Source of the DNA: Sphingopyxis sp. FD7
GTDB lineage: Bacteria; Pseudomonadota; Alphaproteobacteria; Sphingomonadales; Sphingomonadaceae
Length of the DNA: 64,000 nucleotides
Assembly: GCF_003609835.1 (NCBI RefSeq)
Contig: NZ_AP017898.1
Coordinates: 682,001 to 746,000, forward strand
Reading direction: 5' to 3'
Each line of letters opens with the position of its first letter. The stretch's first letter is position 1. The notes under the pieces are model-generated. The model had not been told where the DNA came from, did not search any database, and saw nothing but the letters and a program-made list of their open reading frames with translations. Shown here one piece after another: positions 20,094 to 29,636 of this stretch. Position numbers and translations under genes: made by a program.

Positions 20094-21716
20094 ATGCGGC
20101 AAGCAAGATTGACGGCGAAGCCGGCGCGCACACGGCGGGGTGTGGGTGTGCTGGGCGCGCTGTTGCTGGGGACGGTTGGCCTCCCCGCGGCGCAGGCGAT
20201 GCAGGCGGCGGCGCCCGACGCGGCGACGCGCGCGGCGATGGAAAAACGAACCGCGGCGCGCACGCTCCTGTCCTCGTCGCTGGCGCGGCTGGCCTCGAAC
20301 AGCAATGACGCCGCGGCGCTGCTCGACGCGGGGCGCGCGTCGATTGCGCTCGAGGATTATCGTGCGGCGCTGGGGTTTTTGCTGCGCGCCGAACAGGCCA
20401 GTCCGCGCGACGGCGCGGTGAAGGCAGCGCTCGGATCGGCGATGGTGCATTCCGAAAATCCGACGCGCGCGCTCGACTATTTCGGCGAAGCGCAGCTTCT
20501 GGGCGCGCCCGAACGGCTGTTCCTTGCCGACCGCGGCCTCGCGCGCGACCTGCTGGGGCAACAGGATGCAGCGCAGCGCGATTATCAGCTCGCGCTGTCG
20601 ATCGCGCCCGACGCCGAGCTGACGCGGCGCTATGCCCTCTCGCTCGGCATCAGCGGCGATCCCGATCGCGCTGTTCAGTTGCTCACGCCGCAATTGCGCG
20701 CGCAGGATCGCGGCGCGTGGCGGCTTCGCGCGATGATCCTGGCGATGAACGGCCGTGACAAGGAAGCGGGCGACATTGTCAACGCAACGATGCCCGCGCC
20801 GATGGCGGCGAATATCCTGCCCTATCTGACGCAGATGGACCGGCTCAACCCTGCGCAAAAGGCCGCCGCCGCGCATTTCGGCCGCTTCCCGAACGGTAGG
20901 CCCGGCGCGGCGCAGCGGCCGGTGCAGGTCGCCGCCGCGCCGCCACGGCCCGCGCCGACGCCCGTTGCGCGCCGGGACGCGGTGACTCCCGCGCCCGCGC
21001 CCGCGGCTGCGACTCCCGCTCCGAAGCCGACGCCACCGCCCGCCGTGGTGCCGCCCGCCCGCCCGCGCGTCGAAACGCCCGCGCCAGTGCCTTCACCGCC
21101 CGCGCAGCCGCCAGCCTCCGCGGTCAAAGCGCCGGCGGGTCCGGGCTTTTCGATCGCCGACCTCAGGCCATCGGCGCCGCCCGCTGCGGCTCCGGCAGCC
21201 GCGCCGCCTCCTGCCGCGCCGCCGCTCGCCTCGCTCGCCGACATCGCCGGGTCGATCGAGATACCGCCCGAGGAACTCGCGCGCCCCGACGATGCAATCG
21301 GCGCCGACACACTCGCAAAGCTGCTCGAAGACAAGCGCAAGGCCGAAGCCGCCGAAGCGGCGAAGCGCGAGAAGGATGAAGCCGCAGCCAGGGCAAAGGC
21401 CGAGGCCGATGCCAGGGCGAAGGAAGAAGCCGCGAAGAAAAAGGCGCATCCCGCGCGTATCTGGGTCCAGATCGCGACCGGCGCCAATCCGAAGGCGCTC
21501 GCCTTCGACTATAACCGCTTTGCCAGGCGCAACGCGGCGCTGTTCAAGGGCAAGGCGGGGGCGATCGCCGAATGGGGCCAGACGCGGCGCCTGCTCGTCG
21601 GCCCGTTCGCGAACCGCAAGGCGGCGCAGGACTGGCTCGGCGATTACAAGAAGGCCGAAGGCGACGGCTTTCTGTTCAACAGCGAGGCCGGCGAGATCGT
21701 CGAGCCGCTCAGGTGA
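20094..21716 (+). CDS. TPR and SPOR domain envelope protein
   Basis: Predicted exported protein of 540 aa. An N-terminal signal peptide ends in LPAAQA (cleavage near residue 35). Residues about 50-250 look like tetratricopeptide repeats (SIALEDYRAALGFLLRAEQ, AKAALGSAMVH type helices). A Pro/Ala-rich linker and a charged Lys/Glu/Ala coiled stretch follow. The last 80 residues form a SPOR domain (IWVQIATGANPKALAFDYNRF to RRLLVGPFANRKAAQDWL). SPOR domains bind denuded septal murein, which fits its position just after ftsZ. ATG 20094 is preferred to TTG 20064 because it gives a normal signal peptide. The end overlaps the next gene by four bases. Confidence 0.8.
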   Translation: MRQARLTAKPARTRRGVGVLGALLLGTVGLPAAQAMQAAAPDAATRAAMEKRTAARTLLSSSLARLASNSNDAAALLDAGRASIALEDYRAALGFLLRAEQASPRDGAVKAALGSAMVHSENPTRALDYFGEAQLLGAPERLFLADRGLARDLLGQQDAAQRDYQLALSIAPDAELTRRYALSLGISGDPDRAVQLLTPQLRAQDRGAWRLRAMILAMNGRDKEAGDIVNATMPAPMAANILPYLTQMDRLNPAQKAAAAHFGRFPNGRPGAAQRPVQVAAAPPRPAPTPVARRDAVTPAPAPAAATPAPKPTPPPAVVPPARPRVETPAPVPSPPAQPPASAVKAPAGPGFSIADLRPSAPPAAAPAAAPPPAAPPLASLADIAGSIEIPPEELARPDDAIGADTLAKLLEDKRKAEAAEAAKREKDEAAARAKAEADARAKEEAAKKKAHPARIWVQIATGANPKALAFDYNRFARRNAALFKGKAGAIAEWGQTRRLLVGPFANRKAAQDWLGDYKKAEGDGFLFNSEAGEIVEPLR

Positions 21717-22885
21717 GTGTCGCCCGCTGCGCCAGCGATCCGGCGCGAAGCCGCGGGCGCCGCCATGCCGAATCGGGGCGCGTGGTGCGCGGGCCGCGCG
21801 ATGCCTTTCAGCGCGACCGCGACCGCATCATCCATTCGATCGCCTTCCGCCGCCTGCGCCACAAGACGCAGGTGTTCATCGCCCCCGACGGCGATCATTA
21901 TCGCGTCCGGCTGACCCACAGTATCGAGGTCGCGCAGATCGGCCGCGGCATCGCCCGCGCGCTCGGGCTCAACGAGGATCTGACCGAGGCACTGTGCCTG
22001 GCGCACGACATCGGCCACCCGCCTTTCGGCCATGCCGGCGAGGATGCGCTGAAAGCCGCGATGGCCGCGCACGGGGGCTTCGATCACAACGGCCACACGC
22101 TGCGCACGCTGGCGTGCCTCGAATGCCCCTATCCGTTGTTCGACGGGCTCAACCTGTCATGGGAGACGCTCGAGGGGCTGGCGAAGCACAATGGCCCGGT
22201 GACGCGCCCCGGCTGGGCGCTTGCCGAGATCGACGCTGATTTCGGTCTCGACCTTGCCAGCCACGCCAGCCTCGAGGCACAGGTCGCGGCGGTCGCCGAC
22301 GACATCGCCTATGACAATCACGACATCGACGATGGCCTGCGCGCGGGGCTGCTCGATCTCGACCAGCTGATGGAACAGCCTTTCGTCGCCGCCAATTTCC
22401 GCGCGGTCGAAGCGCGCTTTCCGGGTGCGCCGCGCGAACGGCTGCTCCGCGAACTGGTGCGCGACCAGATCGGCGTGATGGTCAACGACGTGATCGCCGC
22501 GACGACGGCTCATGTCGCCGAGGCGGGGGTCGCCAGCGCCGACGAGGTGCGCGCCGCGGGCCGCACGCTCGGCGGCTTTTCGCCCGAACTTGCCGCGGCC
22601 GAGCGCGAGCTCAAGCGCTTCATGTACCAGAATCTCTATCATCATCCCGAACAGCTCGCGGCGGCCGAGGCGGCGAACAAGGTGGTCGGCGAGCTGTTTG
22701 CGGCCTATGCCGCCGACCCGCACCTGATGGGCACGGACTGGTCGGCGCGCCTGCCCGGCGAAGAATGCGCGACACACCGGCACATCGGCGACTATATTGC
22801 CGGGATGACCGACCGCTTTGCCATCGACCGTTACGCCGAAATCTTTGGCCGCGACGCTGTCCCCGCCGCGCTCGCCCATGCCTGA
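21713..22885 (+). CDS. dGTPase-like HD-domain triphosphohydrolase
   Basis: HD-superfamily protein of 390 aa resembling deoxyguanosinetriphosphate triphosphohydrolase-like proteins (dgt type 2). These hydrolyse dNTPs to deoxynucleosides and tripolyphosphate. Metal ligands are visible: His69 in RLTHSIEVAQIGR, His98-Asp99 in AHDIGHPPFGHAGE, and a later Asp in VADDIAYDNHDIDDG. GTG 21713 overlaps the preceding stop as GTGA. The stop lies inside the start of the next gene, so the two are probably co-translated. The family is secure; the exact substrate is inferred. Confidence 0.88.
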   Translation: MSVARCASDPARSRGRRHAESGRVVRGPRDAFQRDRDRIIHSIAFRRLRHKTQVFIAPDGDHYRVRLTHSIEVAQIGRGIARALGLNEDLTEALCLAHDIGHPPFGHAGEDALKAAMAAHGGFDHNGHTLRTLACLECPYPLFDGLNLSWETLEGLAKHNGPVTRPGWALAEIDADFGLDLASHASLEAQVAAVADDIAYDNHDIDDGLRAGLLDLDQLMEQPFVAANFRAVEARFPGAPRERLLRELVRDQIGVMVNDVIAATTAHVAEAGVASADEVRAAGRTLGGFSPELAAAERELKRFMYQNLYHHPEQLAAAEAANKVVGELFAAYAADPHLMGTDWSARLPGEECATHRHIGDYIAGMTDRFAIDRYAEIFGRDAVPAALAHA

Positions 22886-23525
22886 CGCGCTGATCGTCGG
22901 CGCGACCGGGATGGTCGGACGCGCGGTGATCGAACGCTTTGGCGCGGCGCCGCTGACCGTCCTTGCGCGGCGTGCGGTTGAGGGGCTGGCGGCGCATCAC
23001 AAGCAGGTGGTTGCGCCATCCGAACGCTGGACCGAAATCATCGCCGCCGAAAGGCCCGCCGTCCTGATCTCCTGCCTTGGCACGACGATCCGCGAGGCGG
23101 GATCGCAGGCCGCCTTTCGCGCGGTCGATCACGACCTGGTGCTCGCCGCCGCCGAAGGGGCGAGGGCGGGCGGGGCGCGGCAGATGATCGCGGTCAGTTC
23201 GGTCGGCGCGTCGGCGAACAGCGGCAATTTCTATCTGCGCACCAAGGGCGAGACCGAACGCGATCTGATCGCGCTTGGCTTTGACCGGCTCGACCTCCTC
23301 CGCCCCGGCCTGCTTCGCGGCGCCCGGCCCGGACCGCCGCGGCTGGGCGAGGGTCTCGCGACGATGGCCGCGCCGCTTACCGATGCGCTGCTCCACGGGA
23401 GCTTGCGCCGTTACCGTTCGATTTCGGCAACCGACGTCGCTGCGGCGATCGCGCGACTTGCCGCGCAGGACGGTTCGGGCGTGCATATCCACGAAAACGA
23501 CGCGATCCGCGCGCTCGCTGATTGA
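22878..23525 (+). CDS. NAD(P)-binding oxidoreductase, HTATIP2/YwnB type
   Basis: Short Rossmann-fold protein of 215 aa. The N-terminal dinucleotide loop reads ALIVGATGMVGRAVIERF. IAVSSVGASANSGNFYLRTKGETER resembles the atypical SDR group of HTATIP2/NAD(P)H-binding proteins. It starts inside the last codons of the dGTPase-like gene (8-base overlap). Its substrate is unknown. It ends just before the glycine riboswitch and belongs to the preceding operon rather than to gcv. Confidence 0.75.
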   Translation: MPDALIVGATGMVGRAVIERFGAAPLTVLARRAVEGLAAHHKQVVAPSERWTEIIAAERPAVLISCLGTTIREAGSQAAFRAVDHDLVLAAAEGARAGGARQMIAVSSVGASANSGNFYLRTKGETERDLIALGFDRLDLLRPGLLRGARPGPPRLGEGLATMAAPLTDALLHGSLRRYRSISATDVAAAIARLAAQDGSGVHIHENDAIRALAD

Positions 23526-23588
23526 CTCCGCAAGGGGGCATCGCCAAGGCTCGGGCGTCCGTCGGGTCTCGCAAGAGATTCGACCGGC

Positions 23589-23801
23589 CGCGCGGGAGAG
23601 CGTGGGGGCAGGGCAACCGGCGCCTCACCACCGAAGGAGCAACCGCCCCGGAAACTCTCAGGTCAGCAGGACCGCGCAGGCTGGAACGGACACTCTGGAA
23701 AGCGTTCCGGCTGTTTCGGCCGGAGCCACCGAAGGGGTAACTCCATGTCCGCCTCCAATGCGGGGCATGGAGGAAAACTCTCAGGTTCCCGTGACAGAGG
23801 G
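23589..23801 (+). ncRNA. Tandem glycine riboswitch upstream of gcvT
   Basis: Two aptamers lie in tandem. Aptamer 1 (about 23589-23677) contains CGGGAGAGCG, CACCGAAGGAGCAA and AAACTCTCAGGTCAGCAGGAC. Aptamer 2 (about 23688-23801) contains ACTCTGGAAAGCG, CACCGAAGGGGTAACTCC and AAAACTCTCAGGTTCCCG ending GACAGAGGGG. The CCGAAGG and AACTCTCAGG blocks are the known glycine aptamer core. Glycine binding normally turns on the glycine cleavage operon that follows 60 bases later. Confidence 0.95.
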
Positions 23802-23860
23802 GGCATGGCGACCGCGCGGCACCGGGCCGCGCCGCGCCGTGTCAACGACGGGAGTGCGAC

Positions 23861-24985
23861 ATGCACCAAGACGACGAGATTCCCATCGAAACGGCGACGC
23901 TGCCGCTCGACGCCTGGCACCGCGCGAAGGGCGGCCGGATGGTCGCGTTCGCGGGCTACTGGATGCCGATCCAATATGAAGGCATCATGGCCGAGCATCT
24001 CTGGACGCGCGAACATGCCGGCCTGTTCGACGTCAGCCATATGGGCCAGCTCGCGCTGAGCGGCGAAGGCGCCGCCGCGGCGCTCGAAACGCTCGTTCCC
24101 GGCGACATATCGGCGCTGAAACCGGAGCGGATGCGTTACTCGCTGTTGCTGAACGACGACGGCGGCATTCTCGACGATCTGATGATCACCAATGAGGGCG
24201 ACCAGCTTGGCGTCGTCGTCAACGGCGCGGTCAAGTGGGACGATATCGCGCATCTGCGCGAATATCTGCCCGACCATATCACGCTCAACCACAGGGACGA
24301 CCACGGCCTGCTTGCCTTGCAGGGGCCAAAGGCGGTGACGGCGCTTTCACGCCTTGTGCCCGAAGCGGCCGGACTCGTCTTCATGCAGGCAATCTCCGGG
24401 ACGTGGAACGGTCATGCGATCGGCCTCAGCCGGTCGGGCTATACCGGCGAGGACGGATTCGAGATTTCGCTGCCCAGCGCGGCGCTGGAAAGCTTCGCCG
24501 ACGCGCTGTGCGCGATGGCGGAGGTGAAGCCGATCGGTCTCGGCGCGCGCGACTCGCTGCGGCTGGAGGCGGGGTTGCCGCTCTACGGCCACGATCTCGA
24601 CGAAACCACCGATCCGGTCGAGGGCGACCTGGCCTTTGCGATCAGCAAGCGCCGCCGCGAGGAAGGCGGTTTCCCCGGCGCGGCGCGCATCCTTGGCCAT
24701 CTGGCCGACGGATCTCCACGCAAACGCGTCGGCCTCACCGTCGATGGAAAAATGCCGGTGCGCGAAGGCGCCAAATTGTTCGACGGCAACACCGAAATCG
24801 GCGTCGTGACGTCGGGCGGTTTCGCCCCCAGCGTCGGCGCGCCGATCGCGATGGGCTATGTCCCGACGGGACTGGCCGAGCCGGGCACCGCGGTCACCGC
24901 CGAGGTGCGCGGCAAGCGCGTCGCCTGCACCGTCACCGCCATGCCATTCATTCCGCACCGCTATGTGCGCAAACAGGGAGCCTGA
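23861..24985 (+). CDS. gcvT: Glycine cleavage system T protein (aminomethyltransferase)
   Basis: Folate-dependent aminomethyltransferase of 374 aa. It releases ammonia from the aminomethyl-lipoyl intermediate and forms 5,10-methylene-THF. Family features include REHAGLFDVSHMGQL, GYTGEDGFEI, LGARDSLRLEAGLPLYGHDLD, and the C-terminal EVRGKRVACTVTAMPFIPHRY. Length matches GcvT. It is first in the gcv operon behind the riboswitch and three bases from gcvH. Identification is secure. Confidence 0.95.
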   Translation: MHQDDEIPIETATLPLDAWHRAKGGRMVAFAGYWMPIQYEGIMAEHLWTREHAGLFDVSHMGQLALSGEGAAAALETLVPGDISALKPERMRYSLLLNDDGGILDDLMITNEGDQLGVVVNGAVKWDDIAHLREYLPDHITLNHRDDHGLLALQGPKAVTALSRLVPEAAGLVFMQAISGTWNGHAIGLSRSGYTGEDGFEISLPSAALESFADALCAMAEVKPIGLGARDSLRLEAGLPLYGHDLDETTDPVEGDLAFAISKRRREEGGFPGAARILGHLADGSPRKRVGLTVDGKMPVREGAKLFDGNTEIGVVTSGGFAPSVGAPIAMGYVPTGLAEPGTAVTAEVRGKRVACTVTAMPFIPHRYVRKQGA

Positions 24986-24988
24986 CCG

Positions 24989-25360
24989 ATGCCGCGTTAT
25001 TATACCGAAGAACATGAGTGGATCGACGTCGACGGCGACGTTGCGACGGTCGGCATCACCGACTTCGCGCAGGGCCAGCTGGGCGACATCGTCTTTGTCG
25101 AGGTTCCCGACACCGGCGCCGAACTCAGCCAGGGCGGCGACGCCGCGGTGGTCGAATCGGTGAAGGCGGCGAGCGACGTCTATGCCCCCGTCGACGGCAT
25201 AGTGACCGAAGGCAATGCGCAGCTCGAGGAAGATCCCGCGCTCGTCAATTCGGACCCCGAAGGCGAAGGCTGGTTTTTTCGCATGACGCTCGCCGACAAG
25301 AGCCAGCTCGACGGCCTGATGGACGCAAAGGCCTATAAGGCTTTCTGCGACGCGCTGTAA
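24989..25360 (+). CDS. gcvH: Glycine cleavage system H protein
   Basis: Lipoyl carrier of 123 aa that shuttles the aminomethyl group between P, T and L proteins. The lipoylated lysine is Lys59 in [15 protein letters not shown]. The N-terminus ([14 protein letters not shown]) and the stretch [16 protein letters not shown] are typical. It is followed by a perfect GC palindrome and then by a glycosyltransferase that separates it from gcvPA. Identification is secure. Confidence 0.96.
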   Translation: MPRYYTEEHEWIDVDGDVATVGITDFAQGQLGDIVFVEVPDTGAELSQGGDAAVVESVKAASDVYAPVDGIVTEGNAQLEEDPALVNSDPEGEGWFFRMTLADKSQLDGLMDAKAYKAFCDAL

Positions 25361-25367
25361 CCGACCG

Positions 25368-25389
25368 CCCCTCCCGCGCGCGGGAGGGG
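25368..25389 (+). repeat. Perfect 22-bp GC palindrome between gcvH and the glycosyltransferase gene
   Basis: CCCCTCCCGCG is followed directly by CGCGGGAGGGG. The right arm and the following GGAAGGGG are also the only purine-rich ribosome binding site for the gene at 25399. The structure could therefore mask that site or stabilise the gcvTH message. No T-tract follows, so it is not a classical terminator. Confidence 0.6.
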
Positions 25390-25398
25390 GAAGGGGAC

Positions 25399-26223
25399 AT
25401 GATGACCGCAACCGATCCCGCGCTGGCGAATTGCCGCCTGATGGTGGCGACCCCCATCTATGAGGGCGCGCAGGGCACCTATGTCCGCGCCGCGCTCGAC
25501 CTCGCGCTGCGCGCGCAGGCGATGGGGATCCCGGTGCGGTTCGAGTTCATCCTCTATCAGCCGTCGATCACGCGCGCGCGCAACCTGCTGACCGCCATGT
25601 TCCTCGGCAGCGACTGCACGCACCTGCTGTTCGTCGACGCCGACATGGATTTTTCGGCGGACGACGTGTTTTCGATGGTGCGCGCGATGGATGCACGCGC
25701 CGAAGTCGGGGTGCTCGGCGCGGCCTATCCGCGGCGCATGATCAACTGGCGCAACGTCGCGCGCGCGGCAGAGCTTGGGATTGCCAAGGATAATCCCGCG
25801 GAGCTTGCGCGCTTTGCGGGCGAGTTCGCGCTGCATTTCCTCGATCCTGCGCAGAGCTTCAGGATGACCGACCTCGTCGAGCTATCGCGGCTCGGCACGG
25901 CGATGATGATGATCCGGCGCGGGGTGCTCGAAACGATGCGCTCGCGATTCCCCGATCTGGTGTTCCGGCCCGATCCTGCCGAACAGCAGGCGCATGGCGT
26001 CGGCGACGTCGCGCCCGCATTTTTCTTTCCCTTCATCGACCCCGAAAGTCGGGCGTTGCTGTCGGACGATTATTCCTTTTGCCATCGCGTCCGCGACGCC
26101 GGCTTCCGCATCTGGCTCGCCCCGTGGGTGCGCACGACCCATGCGGGGCCGATGGTCTTTGCCGGCGCGCTTGCCGACACGGCGCAGCTTTATTCCGTCC
26201 ATCCAGCCCCTTCTGTGGAGTAG
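25399..26223 (+). CDS. GT-A type glycosyltransferase-like protein inside the gcv operon
   Basis: Predicted cytoplasmic protein of 274 aa with a GT-A nucleotide-sugar fold. It shows ATPIYEGAQGTYVRAA, the ITRARN block near residue 58 and a DxD-type metal site in LLFVDADMDF (Asp80, Asp82). A later acidic segment, LLSDDYSFCHRVRDAG, is typical of the acceptor domain of family 2-like transferases. There is no membrane helix. It lies between gcvH and gcvPA with the same direction and short spacing (38 and 3 bases), so it is probably made with the glycine cleavage enzymes. Donor and acceptor are unknown. ATG 25402 is an alternative start. Confidence 0.7.
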   Translation: MMTATDPALANCRLMVATPIYEGAQGTYVRAALDLALRAQAMGIPVRFEFILYQPSITRARNLLTAMFLGSDCTHLLFVDADMDFSADDVFSMVRAMDARAEVGVLGAAYPRRMINWRNVARAAELGIAKDNPAELARFAGEFALHFLDPAQSFRMTDLVELSRLGTAMMMIRRGVLETMRSRFPDLVFRPDPAEQQAHGVGDVAPAFFFPFIDPESRALLSDDYSFCHRVRDAGFRIWLAPWVRTTHAGPMVFAGALADTAQLYSVHPAPSVE

Positions 26224-26226
26224 TTC

Positions 26227-27585
26227 ATGCGTTATCTCCCGCTCACCCCCGATGACCGCGCGGCGATGCTCGGCGTCATCGGCGCGTCGTCGATCGACGA
26301 GCTGTTCGCCGATGTCCCCGTCGAGGCGCGGCTCGACGGGCCGATCGCCGGCTTGCCGATGCGCGCGAGCGAGCTTGCGGTCGAACGCCATATGGGCGCG
26401 CTCGCGCGCCGCAACCGTGCCGCGGGCGATGGGCCCTTCTTCCTTGGCGCGGGCGCCTATCGCCACCATGTGCCCGCCAGCGTCGATCATCTGATCCAGC
26501 GCGGCGAGTTTTTGACCGCCTATACCCCCTATCAGCCCGAAATCGCGCAGGGCACGCTCCAGATGCTCTTCGAGTTCCAGAGCCAGGTCGCGCGGCTGTT
26601 CGGCGCCGACGTCGCCAATGCGTCGATGTACGATGGCTCGACCGCCTGCTGGGAAGCGATCGTGATGGCGCGCCGCATCACCAGGCGCAGCAAGGCTTTG
26701 CTTTCGACCGGCCTGCACCCCCATTATCGCAGCGTCGCGCGCACGATGGCGAAATATACGCGCGACATGCTCGTCGACGGCGACCCGGCGCTGGAGGCGG
26801 GGACCGACTGGGTGGCGCTCGCCGGGGCGGTCGACGAGGAGACGAGTTGCGTCGTTGTCCAATATCCCGACATCCTCGGCCGCATCGACGACATGACGAC
26901 GCTTGCCGAAGCATGCCAGGCCGCGGGCGCGCTGCTGATCGCGGTCGTCACCGAACCCGTCGCGCTTGGCCTCATCAAGTCGCCGGGCGAGATGGGCGCC
27001 GACATCGTGGTGGGCGAAGGGCAATCGCTCGGCGTCGGCCTGCAATTCGGCGGGCCCTATGTCGGCCTCTTCGCGTGCAAGAGCAAATATGTCCGCCAGA
27101 TGCCGGGGCGCCTGTGCGGCGAAACGGTCGATGCCAATGGCAAGCGGGGTTTCGTGCTGACGCTTTCGACGCGCGAACAGCATATCCGGCGCGAGAAAGC
27201 GACGAGCAATATCTGCACCAATTCCGGGCTTTGTGCTCTGGCTTTCAGCATCCATATGACCTTGCTCGGCGAAGCCGGGCTGCGCCATCTCGCGGCGATC
27301 AACCATGGCCGCGCGAAGGGCGCTGCCGCCGAGCTGGCCAAGGTTCCCGGCGTGTCGGTGCTGAACGACAGCTTCTTCAACGAGTTCACGCTGCTGCTGC
27401 CCGTCGCGGCGCGGCCCGTGGTCCACAAACTCGCGGAAATGGACATCCTCGGCGGCGTGTCGCTCGGCCGCCTCTATCCCGACAATGATGGCCTGGCGAA
27501 CGGGCTGGTGGTCGCGGTGACAGAAACCGTGACCGAGGAAGATATTGCCGCCTTTGCCGCGGCGCTGAAGGAGGTGCTGGCATGA
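26227..27585 (+). CDS. gcvPA: Glycine dehydrogenase (decarboxylating) subunit 1
   Basis: N-terminal half of the split P protein, 452 aa, forming with GcvPB the PLP enzyme that decarboxylates glycine and loads GcvH. Signature stretches are [51 protein letters not shown] and the C-terminal [10 protein letters not shown]. It begins 3 bases after the glycosyltransferase gene and overlaps gcvPB by four bases. The split form is common in alphaproteobacteria. Identification is secure. Confidence 0.95.
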   Translation: MRYLPLTPDDRAAMLGVIGASSIDELFADVPVEARLDGPIAGLPMRASELAVERHMGALARRNRAAGDGPFFLGAGAYRHHVPASVDHLIQRGEFLTAYTPYQPEIAQGTLQMLFEFQSQVARLFGADVANASMYDGSTACWEAIVMARRITRRSKALLSTGLHPHYRSVARTMAKYTRDMLVDGDPALEAGTDWVALAGAVDEETSCVVVQYPDILGRIDDMTTLAEACQAAGALLIAVVTEPVALGLIKSPGEMGADIVVGEGQSLGVGLQFGGPYVGLFACKSKYVRQMPGRLCGETVDANGKRGFVLTLSTREQHIRREKATSNICTNSGLCALAFSIHMTLLGEAGLRHLAAINHGRAKGAAAELAKVPGVSVLNDSFFNEFTLLLPVAARPVVHKLAEMDILGGVSLGRLYPDNDGLANGLVVAVTETVTEEDIAAFAAALKEVLA

Positions 27586-29135
27586 CCGCGCTCAACCCCG
27601 CCGGCTGGCGCCCCGAAATGACCGCCGCGGTCGGCGCCGACGACAATGTCACTTTCACCGGCAACCGCGCGCTGATGCTCGAGGAACCGCTGATCTTCGA
27701 GATTGGTTCGACCGAAACCACCGGCGTCGATTTCGATGAGCAGGCACCAGCGGCCGACCTTGGTTCGCTGATGCGCAGCGATCCCATCGGCCTGCCGGGG
27801 CTCAGCGAGTCCGAAACGGTGCGCCATTACACGCGCCTGTCGCGCCAGAATTACGCGATCGACCTCGGCCTCTTCCCGCTCGGCAGCTGCACGATGAAGC
27901 ACAACCCGCGCCTCAATGAAAAGGTCGCGCGCATGCCGGGCTTCGCCGACGTCCACCCGCTGCAACCGCAGGAAACGGTGCAGGGCGCGCTCGCCGTCAT
28001 CAACGAGCTCGCCTTCTGGCTGATCGACCTGACCGGCATGTATGGCGTCGCCATGTCGCCCAAGGCCGGCGCGCATGGCGAGCTGTGCGGCATATTGTGC
28101 ATCAAGGCGGCGCTCGAAGCGCGCGGCGAGGATCGGCGTGTGTTGCTCGTCCCCGAAAGCGCGCACGGCACCAACCCCGCGACCGCCGCCTTTGCGGGCT
28201 TCACCGTCGAGGATATTCCGGCGACCAAGGAAGGCCGCGTCGACCTGGAGGCGCTGAAGGCGCGGCTCGGCCCCGACGTCGCGGGGGTGATGATCACCAA
28301 CCCCAACACCTGCGGCCTGTTCGAGCGCGACATGAAGGCGATTTCGGACGCGGTCCACGCCGCGGGCGGCTATGTCTATTGCGACGGCGCCAATTTCAAC
28401 GCGATCGTCGGCCGCGTGCGCCCCGGCGACCTGGGCATCGACGCGATGCACATCAATTTGCACAAGACCTTTTCGACCCCGCACGGCGGCGGCGGGCCGG
28501 GTTCGGGCCCGGTCGTGCTGTCGGAGGCGCTCGCGCCCTATGGTCCGCTGCCTTTCGTCGCGCGCTATGCCGACGGCACCTACAAGCTGATCGAGGAGGA
28601 AAATGCCGCCGAGGAGCATCCCGCGACCTTCGGCCGCATGACGGCATTCCATGGTCAGATGGGTATGTTCACCCGCGCGCTCGCCTATATTTTGAGCCAC
28701 GGCGCCGACGGGCTGAAGCAGGTCGCCGAGGATGCGGTGCTCAACGCCAATTATGTGCTGCGCAGCCTGGAGGATGTGCTCGACGCGCCATTTGCGGCGT
28801 CGGGTCCGTGCATGCACGAGGCGCTGTTCAGCGACAAGGGGCTGGCCGAGGGCTTTTCGACGCTCGACATCGCCAAGGGGCTGATCGACGAAGGTTATCA
28901 TCCGATGACGGTCTATTTCCCGCTCGTCGTCCATGGCGCGATGCTGATCGAGCCGACCGAGACGGAAAGCAAGGCGGCGCTCGACCAATTCATCGGCGCG
29001 CTGCGCAGCATCGCGATGCGCGCGAAGAACGGCGATCCGGCGCTCAAGTCGGCGCCGCATTTCGCCCCGCGCGCGCGGCTCGACGAAACGGCGGCGGCGC
29101 GGAAGCCGGTGCTGGCGTGGGAAGGCGATCTGTAA
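27582..29135 (+). CDS. gcvPB: Glycine dehydrogenase (decarboxylating) subunit 2
   Basis: C-terminal half of the split P protein, 517 aa. The PLP-binding Lys295 lies in [20 protein letters not shown]. Other features are [27 protein letters not shown] and [18 protein letters not shown]. It overlaps gcvPA by four bases (ATGA) and is the last gene of the riboswitch-controlled operon. A short half-palindrome follows at 29140. Identification is secure. Confidence 0.96.
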   Translation: MTALNPAGWRPEMTAAVGADDNVTFTGNRALMLEEPLIFEIGSTETTGVDFDEQAPAADLGSLMRSDPIGLPGLSESETVRHYTRLSRQNYAIDLGLFPLGSCTMKHNPRLNEKVARMPGFADVHPLQPQETVQGALAVINELAFWLIDLTGMYGVAMSPKAGAHGELCGILCIKAALEARGEDRRVLLVPESAHGTNPATAAFAGFTVEDIPATKEGRVDLEALKARLGPDVAGVMITNPNTCGLFERDMKAISDAVHAAGGYVYCDGANFNAIVGRVRPGDLGIDAMHINLHKTFSTPHGGGGPGSGPVVLSEALAPYGPLPFVARYADGTYKLIEEENAAEEHPATFGRMTAFHGQMGMFTRALAYILSHGADGLKQVAEDAVLNANYVLRSLEDVLDAPFAASGPCMHEALFSDKGLAEGFSTLDIAKGLIDEGYHPMTVYFPLVVHGAMLIEPTETESKAALDQFIGALRSIAMRAKNGDPALKSAPHFAPRARLDETAAARKPVLAWEGDL

Positions 29136-29139
29136 TCCG

Positions 29140-29168
29140 CCGTCATCCCTGCGAAGGCCGGACTGACG
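29140..29168. repeat. Single REP-like half element after gcvPB
   Basis: CGTCATCCCTGCGAAGGCCGGACTGACGG is one arm of the CGTCAT...GCGAAGGCCGG family seen in fuller form at 39416 and 50708. It marks the end of the gcv operon. Confidence 0.55.
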
Positions 29169-29186
29169 GATAAAGGGGAGGGTAGA

Positions 29187-29636
29187 ATGAGCTGGGACAG
29201 CCTGTTTCTGCTGGCGAATTATTGGGCCATCGCGGCGTGGATTGCGCTCGCCTTCCTGCCGCGCGGGCCGAAGACGCTCGCGCTCATCCTCTATCTCGGC
29301 GTGGCGCTGCTCTGCCTCACCTACACCGTGCTGATCGTCGGCTTCCTCACCGGCGGCATCGACCCCGGCGGGCCGGGCGGCGGCGACTTCACGACGCTGA
29401 AGGGCGTGATGGCGCTGTTCGACAGCCCCGGCGGCGCGACGCTCGGCTGGATCCATTATCTTGCCTTCGACCTGTTCACCGGCATGTGGATCGCGCGCGA
29501 CGCCGATCAAAAGGGATTCAGCCGCATCGCGCAATTCCCCTTTTTGCTGCTGACCTTGCTCGTCGGGCCGGTTGGACTGTTCGCATGGCTGATCGTCCGC
29601 GAACGCCGCGCGCGGGCACAGGCAAAGGCGAAGTGA
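29187..29636 (+). CDS. ABA4-like integral membrane protein
   Basis: Small membrane protein of 149 aa with four predicted helices (about residues 8-25, 30-55, 90-105, 118-140). The arrangement resembles the ABA4-like (DUF4281) family: [20 protein letters not shown], then [20 protein letters not shown]. Plant ABA4 is needed for neoxanthin formation. Bacterial members occur in carotenoid-producing groups, but their reaction is not established to my knowledge. It overlaps the next gene by four bases. The family call is fairly confident; the function is inference. Confidence 0.75.
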   Translation: MSWDSLFLLANYWAIAAWIALAFLPRGPKTLALILYLGVALLCLTYTVLIVGFLTGGIDPGGPGGGDFTTLKGVMALFDSPGGATLGWIHYLAFDLFTGMWIARDADQKGFSRIAQFPFLLLTLLVGPVGLFAWLIVRERRARAQAKAK

